Assembly (NCBI RefSeq): GCF_052857255.1
Contig: NC_135504.1
Span: 146,284,121-146,348,120 of the forward strand
Source of the DNA: Amblyomma americanum
Taxonomy: Eukaryota > Arthropoda > Arachnida > Ixodida > Ixodidae
DNA length: 64,000 bases
Direction of reading: 5' to 3'
A program made the translations under genes and the position numbers. This document shows positions 36,001 to 45,429 of the stretch, in pieces (the first letter of the stretch is position 1; every line of letters starts with the position of its first letter). The notes beneath the pieces are model-generated. The model saw only the letters and a program-made list of their open reading frames with translations. It ran no database searches and was not told the origin of the DNA.

Positions 36001-38746
36001 AGAAAAAAGTTTTGACGCGTATCAGAGGAACACTTGTAAAACCGATGTGTTGTGATTTAGCTCTTTTCGGTCTAAAACAGCTTGTTTAGTATTATTAAGC
36101 AAGAATACATGCTTTTCGCGCAGTTATAAGAGAAAAAGTTTTGACGCCTGTCACAGGGACACTTGTAAAACCGATGTGTTCAGATTTAGCTCGTTTCGGT
36201 CTAAAACAGCTTGTTTCGCTGTATTAATCAGGAATACATGCTTTTCGCGCAGTTATAAGAGAAAAAGTTTTAAATACATGTCACAGGGACACCTGTAAAA
36301 CCGATGTGTTCAGATTTACCTCGTTTCGGTCTAAAACAGCTTGTTTCGTTGGACTAAGCACAAATACATGCTTTTCGCGCAGTTATAAGAGAAAAAGTTT
36401 TGACGGGTATCAGAGGAACACTTGTAAAACCGATGTGTTGTGATTTAGCTCGTTTCGGTCTAAAACAGCTTGTTTCGCTGTATTAAGCAGGAATACATGC
36501 TTTTCGCGCAGTTATAAGAGAAAAAGTTTTGACGCGTATCACATGGACACTTTTAAAACCGATGTGTTCAGATTTAGCTCGTTTCGGTCTAAAACAGCTT
36601 GTTTCGTTGTATTAAGCACGAATACATGCTTTTCGCGCAGTTATAAGAGAAAAAGTTTTGACGCGTATCAGAGGAACACTTGTAAAACCGATGTGTTGTG
36701 ATTTAGCTCGTTTCGGTCTAAAACAGCTTGTTTCGCTGTATTAAGCAAGAATACATGCTTTTCGCGTATTTATTAGAGAAAAAGTTTTGACGAGTATCAC
36801 GTGGAACACTTGTAATACCGATGTGTTGTGATTTGGCTCGTTTCGGTCTAAAACAGCTTGTTTCGTTGTATTAAGCAAGAATACATGCTTTTCGCGCGGT
36901 TATAAGAGAAAACGTTTTGAAGCGTATCAGAGGAACACTTGTAAAACCGATGTGTTCAGATTTACCTCTTTTCGGACTAAAACAGCTTGTTTCGTTGTAT
37001 TAAGCACGAATACATGCTTTTCGCGCAGTTATAAGAGAAAACGTTTTGACGCGTATCACGTGGACACTTGGAAAACCGATGTGTTCAGATCTAGCTCATT
37101 TTGGTCTAAAACAGCTTGTTTCGTTGTATTAAGCACGAATACATGCTTTTCGCGCAGTTATAAGAGAAAAAGTTTTGACGCGTATCAGAGGAACACTTGT
37201 AAAACCGATGTGTTGTGACTTAGCTCATTTCGGTCTAAAACAGCTTGTTTCGCTGTATTAACCAAGAATACATGCTTTTCGCGCAGTTATAAGAGAAAAA
37301 GTTTTGACGCCTGTCACAGGGACACTTGTAAAACCGATGTGTTCAAATTTAGCCCGTTTCGGTCTAAAACAGCTTGTTTCGTTGGACTAAGCACGAATAC
37401 ATGCTTTTCGCGCAGTTATAAGAGAAAAAGTTTTGACGCGTATCAGAGAAACACTTGTAAAACCGATGTGTTGTGATTTAGCTCGTTTCAGTCTAAAACA
37501 GCTTGTTTCGCTGTATTAAGCAGGAATATATGCTTTTCGCGCAGTTATAAGAGAAAAAGTTTTACAGGCATGTCACAGGGACACTTGTAAAACCGATGTG
37601 TTCAGATTTAGCTCATCTCGGTCTAAAACAGCTTGTTTCGTTGTATTAAGCACGAATACATGCTTTTCGCGCAGTTATAAGAGAAAAAGTTTTGACGCGT
37701 ATCAGAGGAACACTTGTAAAACCGATGTGTTGTGATTTAACTCTTTTCGGTCTAAAACAGCTTGTTTCGTATTATTAAGCAAGAATACGTGCTTTTCGCG
37801 CAGTAATAAGAGAAAAAGTTTTGACGCGTGTCACAGGGACACTCGTAAAACCGATGTGTTCAGATTTACCTCGTTTCGGTCTAAAACAACTTGTTTCGTT
37901 AGACTAAGCACGAATACAATCTTTTCGCGCAGTTATAAGAGAAAAAAGTTTTGACGCGTATCAGAGGAACATTTGTAAAACCGGTGTGTTGTGATTTAGC
38001 TCGTTTCGGTCTAAAACAGCTTGTTTCGCTGTATTAAGCAAGAATACATGCTTTTCGCGCAGTTATAAGAGAAAAAGTTTTGACACGTGTCACAGGGACA
38101 CTTGTAAAACCGATGTGTTCAGATTAAGCTCGTTTCGATCTAAAACAGCTTGTTTCGTCGTATTAAGCACGAATACATGCTTTTCGCTCAGTTATAAGAG
38201 AAAAAGTTTAGACGCGTATCAGAGGAACACTTGTAAAAATGATGTGTTGTGATTTAGCTCGTTTCGGTCTAAAACAGCTTGTTTCGTTGTATTAAGCAAG
38301 AATACATGCTTTTCGCGCAGTTATAAGAGAAAAAGTTTTGACGCGTATCAGAGGGACACTTGTAAATCCGATGTGTTCAGATTTAGCTCGTTTCGGTCTA
38401 AAACAGCTTGTTTCATTGTATTAAGCACGAATACATGCTTTTCGCGCAGTTATAAGAGAAAACGTTTTGACGCGTATCAGAGGAACACTTGTAAAACCGA
38501 TGTTTTGTGATTTAGCTCGTTTCGGTCTAAAACAGCTTGTTTCGCTGTATTAAGCAAGAATACATGCTTTTCGCGCCATTATAAGATAAAAAGTTTTGAC
38601 GCGTGTCACAGGGACACTTGTAAAACCGATATGTTCAGATTTAGGTCGTTACGGTCTAAAACAGCTTGTTTCGTTGTATTAAGCCCGAATACATGCTTTT
38701 CGCGCAGGTATAAGAGAAAAAGTTTTAAAGGCATGTCACAGGGACA
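36001..38746 (+). repeat. Satellite block leading to the retrotransposon
   Basis: Only satellite monomers are present. From about 36720 on, the block is collinear with about 62209-64000 at a constant offset of 25,489 bp. Pairs include ttacaggcatg (37562 and 63051), tgacacgtgtcac (38081 and 63570) and ttgtttcgtcgtatt (38150 and 63639). From about 38090 it is also collinear with about 29760-30419 (offset 8,327). It ends at the 5' target-site duplication of the LINE. Confidence 0.8.
38738..38746. repeat. Target-site duplication, 5' copy
   Basis: The nine bases acagggaca immediately precede the retrotransposon and recur directly after its tail at 41162-41170. The sequence is a normal part of the A-type satellite monomer (gtcacagggacac). 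Because this motif is abundant in the array, the length of the duplication could be overestimated by chance. The satellite register is nevertheless continuous across the insertion, as a target-site duplication predicts. Confidence 0.8.
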
Positions 38747-38748
38747 GC

Positions 38749-40215
38749 GACTTCAATGCGAAGATGGGCAAGAAGCAGGCTGACGACCACGCGGTAGGTG
38801 ACTATGGGATAGGCTCTAGAAATAGCAGGGGAGAGCTATTAGTCGAATTCGCGGATAGAAATAATTTACGGATCATGAATACCTTCTTCCGCAAACGAGA
38901 AAACAGGAAGTGGACCTGGAAGAGCCCCAATGGTGAGATTAAAAATGAAATAGACTTCATACTATGCGCTAAACCTGGCATCATTCAGGATGTGGCCGTC
39001 CTCGGAAGGGTGCGTTGCAGCGACCATAGAATGGTAAGGTCTAGAATTAGCCTAGACTTGAAGAGGGAACGGAAGAAGCTAGCGAAGAGGAAGACCATTA
39101 ACGAGTTAGCCGTAAGAGGGAAAGCACAGGAGTTTAGGATAGCGCTGAAAAACAGATACTCGACTTTAACTGAGGAAGATGATCTTGATGTTCATTCAAT
39201 GCACGATAACCTGACATCAATAATTACGGAGTGCGCAGTAGAAGTAGGCGGTAGGACAGTTCGAAAAGATACCGGGAAGCTATCTCAGGTGACGAAAAAT
39301 CTGATTAAGAAGCGCCAAAACATGAAGGCATCTAACACTACCGATAGAATAGAACTAACGGAGCTATCAAAGTTAATAAATAAGCGCAAGGTAGCCGACA
39401 TAAGGAAGTTTAATATGGAGAGAATCGAGCATGCTCTAAAGAACGGAGGTAGCCTAAAAACAGTGAAGAGGAAACTAGGCATAGGTAAAAACCAGATGTA
39501 TGCATTAAGAGACAAGCAGGGCAATGTCATTAGCAATATGGATAAGATAGTTAACGTAGCCGAAGAGTTCTACACAGACCTGTACAGTAGCCAATGTAAT
39601 CAGAACGCTAATGAGAAAGACAGCAGTGCACAGCAATGCGTCATCCCGCCAGTAACGAAAGATGAAGTAAAGAAAGCCTTAGAAGCAATGAAAAGGGGAA
39701 AAGCAGCTGGGGAGGATCAGGTAACAGCAGATCTGTTGAAGGATGGAGGGGACATCGTGCTAGAAAAACTAGCCACCCTGTATACGCAATGCCTTATGAC
39801 CTCGACTGTACCAGAACCTTGGAAGAATGCAAACATTACCTTAATTCATAAGAAGGGAGACGCCAAGGACTTGAAAAATTACAGGCCGATCAGCTTACTA
39901 TCCGTTGCCTACAAAGTATTTACTAAGGTAATCGCTAATAGAGTCAGGGCAACGTTAGACTTTAATCAACCAAATGATCAGGCAGGCTTTCGTAAAGGAT
40001 ATTCTACAATAGATCACATTCACACCATCAATCAGGTGATAGAGAAATGCGCAGAATATAACCAACCTCTATATATAGCTTTCATTGATTACGAGAAAGC
40101 ATTCGACTCAGTGGAAACCTCAGCAGTCATACAGGCATTGCGTAATCAGGGGGTAGAGGAGCCTTATGTCAAAATACTGGAAGATATATATATAGCAACT
40201 GCACAGCTACTATAG
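38749..40215 (+). pseudogene. RTE endonuclease-reverse transcriptase, 5' fragment
   Basis: This is the first reading-frame segment of a broken EN-RT polyprotein. The encoded protein would nick target DNA and copy the element's RNA at the nick. Residues are numbered from the Met codon at 38764, which is internal and not a genuine start; the open frame reaches back to the truncation point. Visible endonuclease remnants are the DFNAKMG stretch just before and at residue 1, EIDFIL (62-67) and the C-terminal SDHRMV (86-91). A basic, charged linker follows (about 95-240). Reverse-transcriptase signatures are the EVKKALEAMKRGKAAG-type motif (301-316), NYRPISLLS (372-380), DQAGFRKGYST (405-415) and motif A, FIDYEKAFD (440-448), with the catalytic Asp at 442. 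The frame runs into a TAG at 40213 after a shift at an AT run. About 120 N-terminal endonuclease residues are absent. The family assignment is confident; the copy is dead. Confidence 0.92.
40184..40194 (+). other. Frameshift at an AT dinucleotide run
   Basis: The run of alternating A and T at 40184-40194 is where the two halves of the reverse transcriptase change frame. Upstream coding is in the frame of 38749 and downstream coding is in the frame of 40194. The change fits gain of one AT dinucleotide (+2), the commonest replication-slippage product in such a run. Without slippage correction the first frame ends 19 bases later at the TAG of 40213-40215. Confidence 0.85.
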
Positions 40216-41135
40216 TCCTCCATAAAGTCAGCAATAAAATTCCAATAAGGAAGGGCGTCAGGCAAGGAGACACGATCTCGCCAATGCTGTTCACCGCACG
40301 TTTGCAGGAGGTATTTCGAGGCCTGAATTGGGAACAGTTGGGAATAAGAATAAATGGAGAATACCTAAATAATCTGAGATTTGCTGATGACATTGCCTTG
40401 CTGAGTCACTCAGGAGGTGAACTGCAAATCATGATCAACGAGTTAGACAGGCAGAGCAGATCGATGGGTCTAAAAATTAACATGCAGAAAACCAAGGTTA
40501 TGTTCAACAGCCTAGCAAGGGAACAACAGTTCACAATTGGCAGCGAGAGCCTAGAAATTGTGCCGGAATACGTCTACTTAGGGCAGGTAGTGACAGCTGA
40601 TCCGGATCATGAGAGGGAGATAACTAGAAGGATAAGAATGGGGTGGAGCGCATATGGCAAATTCTCGCAGATCATGAGTGGCAGTTTACCAATTTCCCTC
40701 AAGAGGAAAGTGTACAACAGCATAATCTTACCGGTACTCACCTATGGGGCAGAAACGTGGAGGCTAACGAAAGGAGTTCAGCTTAAGTTAAGGACAACGC
40801 AGCGAGCCATGGAAAGAAAAATGATAGGTGTAACGTTAAGAGATCGGAAGCGGGCAGAGTGGGTGAGGGAACAAACACGGGTTAATGACATCCTAGTCGA
40901 AATCAAGAGAAAGAAATGGGCTTGGGCAGGGCATGTAATGCGAAGGCAAGATAACCGCTGGTCTTTAAGGGTAACGGAGTGGGTTCCAAGAGAAAGTAAG
41001 CGTAGCAGGGGGCGGCAGAAGGTTAGATGGGCGGATGAGATTAAGAAGTTTGCAGGCAAAGGGTGGATGCAGCTGGCAAAGGATAGGGTTAATTGGAGAG
41101 ACATGGGAGAGGCCTTTGCCCTGCAGTGGGTGTAG
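40194..41135 (+). pseudogene. RTE reverse transcriptase, 3' fragment with C-terminal domain
   Basis: This second frame segment continues the reverse transcriptase without further breaks for 313 codons to TAG at 41133. Residues are numbered from the Met codon at 40284, which is internal. Upstream of it the frame encodes the GVRQGDTISP motif (RT motif B). Then come FADD (33-36, nt 40380-40391), the catalytic motif C with the two aspartates; GLKIN (62-66) with KT at 69-70; YVYLG (96-100); and YGAETW (154-159). The C-terminal part has RAMERKMIG (174-182), the KWAWAGHVMRR region (211-221) and RGRQKVRWADE (242-252), then the GEAFALQW end (275-282). These are typical of RTE-clade proteins, often mis-annotated in animal genomes as craniofacial development protein 2-like. 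Apart from the upstream frameshift this half looks intact, suggesting a fairly recent insertion. Confidence 0.92.
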
Positions 41136-41141
41136 TAGGGC

Positions 41142-41161
41142 TGATGATGATGATGATGATG
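41142..41161 (+). repeat. (TGA)n 3' tail of the LINE
   Basis: Six and two-thirds TGA units lie seven bases after the reverse-transcriptase stop codon and end at the target-site duplication. Simple trinucleotide tails in place of poly(A) are a hallmark of RTE-type LINEs. The tail fixes the 3' boundary and orientation of the element. Confidence 0.92.
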
Positions 41162-41170
41162 ACAGGGACA
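41162..41170. repeat. Target-site duplication, 3' copy
   Basis: The second copy of acagggaca begins directly after the (TGA)n tail. The satellite then continues as cgtaaaaacgatgtgttcag. The usual cttgtaaaaccgatgtg is shortened by two bases and has one substitution here, so a small change accompanied or followed insertion, or the target was the short cacgtaaaac variant seen elsewhere in the array (for example near 10216). Confidence 0.8.
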
Positions 41171-43102
41171 CGTAAAAACGATGTGTTCAGATTTACCTCG
41201 TTTCGGTCTAAAACAGCTTGTGTCGCTGTATTAAGCAAGAATACATGCTTTTCGCGCAGTTATAAGAGAAAAAGTTTTGATGCGTATCACATGGACACTT
41301 GTAAAACCGATGTGTTGTGATTTAGCTCGTTTCGGTCTAAAACAGCTTGTTTCGCTGTATTAAGCAAGAATACATGCTTTTCGCGCAGTTATTAGAGAAA
41401 AAGTTTTGACGAGTATCACGTGGAACACTTGTAATACCGATGTGTTGTGATTTGGCTCGTTTCGGTCTAAAACAGCTTGTTTCGTTGTATTAAGCAAGAA
41501 TACATGCTTTTCGCGCAGTTATAAGAGAAAACGTTTTGACGCGTATCAGAGGAACACTTGTAAAACCGATGTGTTCAGATTTACCTCTTTTCGGACTAAA
41601 ACAGCTTGTTTCGTTGTATTAAGCACGAATACATGCTTTTCGCGCAGTTATAAGAGAAAAAGTTTTAAAGGCGTGTCACAGGGACACTTGTAAAACCGAT
41701 GTGTTCAGATTTACCTCGTTTCGGTCTAAAACAGCTTGTTTCGTTGAACTAAGCACGAATACATGCTTTTCGCGCAGTTATGAGAGAAAAACGTTTTGAC
41801 GCGTATCAGAGGAACACTTGTAAAACCGATGTGTTGTGATTTAGCTCGTTTCGGTCTAAAACAGCTTGTTTCGCTGTATTAAGCAAGAATACGTGCTTTT
41901 CGCGCAGTTATAAGAGAAAAAGTTTTGACGCGTGTCACAGGGACAGGTGTAAAACCGACGTGTTCAGATTTATCTCGTTTCGGTCTAAAACAGCTTGATT
42001 CGTTGTATTAAGCACGAATACATGCTTTTCGCGCAGTTATAAGAGAAAAAGTTTTGACGAGTATCACGTGGATACTTGTAAAACCGATGTGTTCAGATAC
42101 AGCTCGTTTTGGTATAAAACAGCTTGTTTCGTTGTTTTGAGCACGAATACATGCTTTTCGCGCAGTTATAGAAGAAAAAGTTTTGACGCGTATTAGAGGG
42201 ACACTTTTAAAACTGATGTGTTCAGATTTAGCTCATCTCGGTCTAAAACAGCTTGTTTCGTTGTATTAAGCACGAATACATGCTTTTCGCGCAGTTATAA
42301 AAGAAAACGTTTTGACGCGTGTCACAGGGACACTCGTAAAACCGATGTGTTCAGATTTACATCGTTTCGGTCTTAAACAGCTTGTTTCGTTGTACTAAGC
42401 ACGAATACATGCTTTTCGCGCAGTTATAAGAGAAAAAGTTTAGACGCGTATCAGAGGAACACTTGTAAAACCGATGTGTTGTGATTTAGCTCCTGTCGGT
42501 CTAAAACAGCTTGTTTCGTTGTATTAAGCAAGAATACATGCTTTTCGCGCAGTTATAAGAGAAAAAGTTTTGACGCGTATCAGAGGAACACTTGTAAAAC
42601 CGATGTGTTGTGATTTAGGTCGTTTCGGTCTAAAACAGCTTGTTTCGCTGTATTAAGCAAGAATACATGCTTTTCGCGCAGTTATAAGAGAAAAAGATTT
42701 GACGCGTGTCACAGGGACACTTGTAAAACCGATGTGTTCAGATTTAGCTCGTTTCGGTCTAAAACAGCTTGTTTCGTTGTATTAAGCAAGAATACGTGCT
42801 TTTCGCGCAGTTATAAGAGAAAAAGTTTTGACGCGTGTCACAGGGACACGTGTAAAACCGATGTGTTCAGATTCAGCTCGTTTCGGTCTAAAACAGCTTG
42901 ATTCGTTGTATTAAGCACGAATACATGCTTTTCGCGCAGTTATAAGAGAAAAAGTTTTGACGCGTGTCACAGGGACACTTGTAAAACCGATGTGTTCAGA
43001 TACAGCTCGTTTTGGTATAAAACAGCTTGTTTCGTTGTTTTAAGCACGAATACATGCTTTTCGCGCAGTTATAGAAGAAAAAGTTTTGACGCGTATTAGA
43101 GG
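41171..43102 (+). repeat. Satellite block following the LINE
   Basis: Only satellite is present. Up to about 42060 it is collinear with about 30420-31500, completing the HOR copy that the LINE interrupts: the cacgtggaacacttgtaatacc monomer lies at 41417 and its partner at 30797, after one monomer is allowed for. It lacks the 59-bp duplication of that partner. The ggacaggtgtaaaaccgacg variant near 41940 recurs near 44270 and 44917. Confidence 0.75.
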
Positions 43103-45429
43103 GACATTTGTAAAACTGATGTGTTCAGATTTAGCTCATCTCGGTCTAAAACAGCTTGTTTCGTTGTATTAAGCACGAATACATGCTTTTCGCGCAGTTA
43201 TAAGAGAAAAAGATTTTACGCGTATCAGAGGAACACTTGTAAAACCGATATGTTGTGATTTAGCTCTTTTCGGTCTAAAACAGCTTGTTTCGTATTATTA
43301 AGCAAGAATACGTGCTTTTCGCTCAGTAATAAGAGAAAAAGTTTTGACGCGTGTCACAGGGACACTTGTAAAACCGATGTGTTCAGATTTAGCTCGTTTC
43401 AGTCTAAAACAGCTTGTTTCTTTGTATTAAGCACGAATACATGCTTTTCGCGCAGGTATAAGAGAAAAAGTTTTAAAGGCATGTCACAGGGACACTTGTA
43501 AAACCGATGTGTTCAGATTTACCTAGTTTCGGTCTAAAACAGCTTGTTTCGTTGGACTAAGCACGAATACATGCTTTTCGCGCAGTTATAAGAGAAAAAA
43601 GTTTTGACGCGTATCAGAGGAACACTTGTAAAACCGATGTGTTGTGATTTAGCTCTTTTCGGTATAAAACAGCTTGTTTCGTATTATTAAGCAAGAATAC
43701 ATGCTTTTCGCGCAGTTATAAGAGAAAAAGTTTTGACGCCTGTCACAGGGACACTTGTAAAACCGATGTGTTCAGATTTAGCTCGTTTCGGTCTAAAACA
43801 GGTTATTTCGCTGTATTAAGCAGGAATACATGCTTTTCGCGCCGTTATAAGAGAAAAAGTTTTAAATGCATGTCACAGGGACACTTCTAAAACCGATGTG
43901 TTCAGATTTACCTCGTTTCGGTCTAAAACAGCTTGTTGCGTTGGACTAAGCACAAATACATGCTTTTCGCGCAGTTATAAGAGAAAAAGTTTTGACGCGT
44001 ATCAGAGGAACACTTGTAAAACCGATGTGTTGTGATTTAGCTCGTTTCGGTCTAAAACAGCTTGCTTCGCTGTATTAAGCAGGAATACATGCTTTTCGCG
44101 CAGTTATAAGAGAAAAAGTTTTGACGCGTATCACATGGGCACTTTTAAAACCGATGTGTTGTGATTTAGCTCTTTTCGGTCTAAAACAGCTTGTTTCGCT
44201 GTATTAAGCAAGAATACGTGCTTTTCGCGCAGTTATAAGAGAAAAAGTTTTGACGCGTGTCACAGGGACAGGTGTAAAACCGACGTGTTCAGATTTATCT
44301 CGTTTCGGTCTAAAACAGCTTGATTCGTTGTATTAAGCACGAATACATGCTTTTCGCGCAGTTATAAGAGAAAAAGTTTTGACGAGTATCACGTGGATAC
44401 TTGTAAAACCGATGTGTTCAGATACAGCTCGTTTTGGTATAAAACAGCTTGTTTCGTTGTTTTAAGCACGAATACATGCTTTTCGCGCAGTTATAGAAGA
44501 AAAAGTTTTGACGCGTATTAGAGGGACACTTTTAAAACTGATGTGTTCAGATTTACCTCTTTTCGGACTAAAACAGCTTGTTTCGTTGTATTAAGCACGA
44601 ATACATGCTTTTCGCGCAGTTATAAGAGAAAAAGTTTTAAAGGCGTGTCACAGGGACACTTGTAAAACCGATGTGTTCAGATTTACCTCGTTTCGGTCTA
44701 AAACAGCTTGTTTCGTTGAACTAAGCACGAATACATGCTTTTCGCGCAGTTATGAGAGAAAAACGTTTTGACGCGTATCAGAGGAACACTTGTAAAACCG
44801 ATGTGTTGTGATTTAGCTCGTTTCGGTCTAAAACAGCTTGTTTCGCTGTATTAAGCAAGAATACGTGCTTTTCGCGCAGTTATAAGAGAAAAAGTTTTGA
44901 CGCGTGTCACAGGGACAGGTGTAAAACCGACGTGTTCAGATTTATCTCGTTTCGGTCTAAAACAGCTTGATTCGTTGTATTAAGCACGAATACATGCTTT
45001 TCGCGCAGTTATAAGAGAAAAAGTTTTGACGAGTATCACGTGGATACTTGTAAAACCGATGTGTTCAGATACAGCTCGTTTTGGTATAAAACAGCTTGTT
45101 TCGTTGTTTTAAGCACGAATACATGCTTTTCGCGCAGTTATAGAAGAAAAAGTTTTGACGCGTATTAGAGGGACACTTTTAAAACTGATGTGTTCAGATT
45201 TAGCTCATCTCGGTCTAAAACAGCTTGTTTCGTTGTATTAAGCACGAATACATGCTTTTCGCGCAGTTATAAGAGAAAAAGTTTTGACGCGTGTCACAGG
45301 GACACTTGTAAAACCGATGTGTTCAGATACAGCTCGTTTTGGTATAAAACAGCTTGTTTCGTTGTTTTAAGCACGAATACATGCTTTTCGCGCAGTTAGA
45401 GAAGAAAAAGTTTTGACGCGTATTAGAGG
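43103..45429 (+). repeat. HOR copy R1 (18 monomers)
   Basis: Copies in the right half are delimited here by the marker gacatttgtaaaactg, an arbitrary phase. This copy spans 2,327 bp to the next marker (18 x 129 = 2,322). It contains tttcagtctaaaac followed by gtttctttg (about 43397), cctagtttcgg (about 43522) and aacaggttatttcgc (about 43797). It also contains a repeated ggacaggtgtaaaaccgacg group (about 44270 and 44917, about 5 monomers apart) that later copies lack. Confidence 0.75.

Larger units (their letters stand above)
1..38746 (+). repeat. 129-bp satellite array, left part
   Basis: This is a continuous head-to-tail array of a roughly 129-bp monomer, about 300 copies, with no unrelated sequence inside it. 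Landmarks recur in the same order in each monomer: aatacatgcttttcgcgcag, ttataagagaaaaagttttg, acgcgt, acttgtaaaaccgatgtg, gatttagctcgtttcggtct, aaaacagcttgtttcg, then gtattaagca. A typical B-type monomer has 50 G+C in 129 bases (39%) and eight CpGs. All copies face the same way. Monomers differ by a few class-specific substitutions that combine into higher-order repeats. Short open frames occur on the + strand only because 129 is divisible by three. They are broken at nearly every B-type monomer by the TGA in gtgttgtga and show no sign of selection for coding. No promoter, RNA gene or host exon was seen. The strand given is the orientation in which the monomer is described. Confidence 0.97.
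38747..41161 (+). mobile_element. 5'-truncated RTE-clade LINE insertion
   Basis: This 2,415-bp non-LTR retrotransposon lies in the satellite on the + strand. It begins abruptly within the endonuclease coding region, at the second base of the codon for the first residue of the GDFNAKMG-type motif. It carries the rest of the apurinic-like endonuclease, the whole reverse transcriptase and the conserved C-terminal region, then a stop codon, six bases of 3' sequence and a (TGA)n tail. The short 3' end and simple trinucleotide tail, with an EN-RT order and no gag-like ORF, fit the RTE clade. Full-length RTE elements are usually a little over 3 kb, so about a quarter is missing at the 5' end, as expected from incomplete target-primed reverse transcription. 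The 9-bp direct repeat acagggaca flanks it. The copy cannot be autonomous: it lacks its promoter, ORF start and N-terminal endonuclease, and has a frameshift. Confidence 0.93.

Noticed and set aside
1..38746. CRISPR array
   Set aside because: The unit is about 129 bp, with no short invariant repeat alternating with unique spacers and no cas genes. The copies are a eukaryotic satellite.
38764..40215. Intact 483-codon host gene
   Set aside because: The ATG at 38764 is internal to the endonuclease GDFNAKMG motif. The N-terminal endonuclease is missing and the RT core is split by a frameshift, so this is a truncated LINE pseudogene.
38738..41170. Site-specific LINE targeting of this satellite, like elements that target rDNA or telomeric repeats
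   Set aside because: Only one insertion is seen among hundreds of equivalent acagggaca sites. That is more compatible with random entry, though a genome-wide survey of this family's insertion sites would be needed to exclude targeting.
38802..41171. Minus-strand open frames opposite the LINE (for example 39285-39536 and 40778-41104)
   Set aside because: They are shadows of the + strand EN-RT coding sequence with no recognisable domains.
41093..41320. Open frame running from the LINE 3' end through the (TGA)n tail into satellite
   Set aside because: It is in a different frame from the reverse transcriptase and is a chance fusion of LINE end and satellite.
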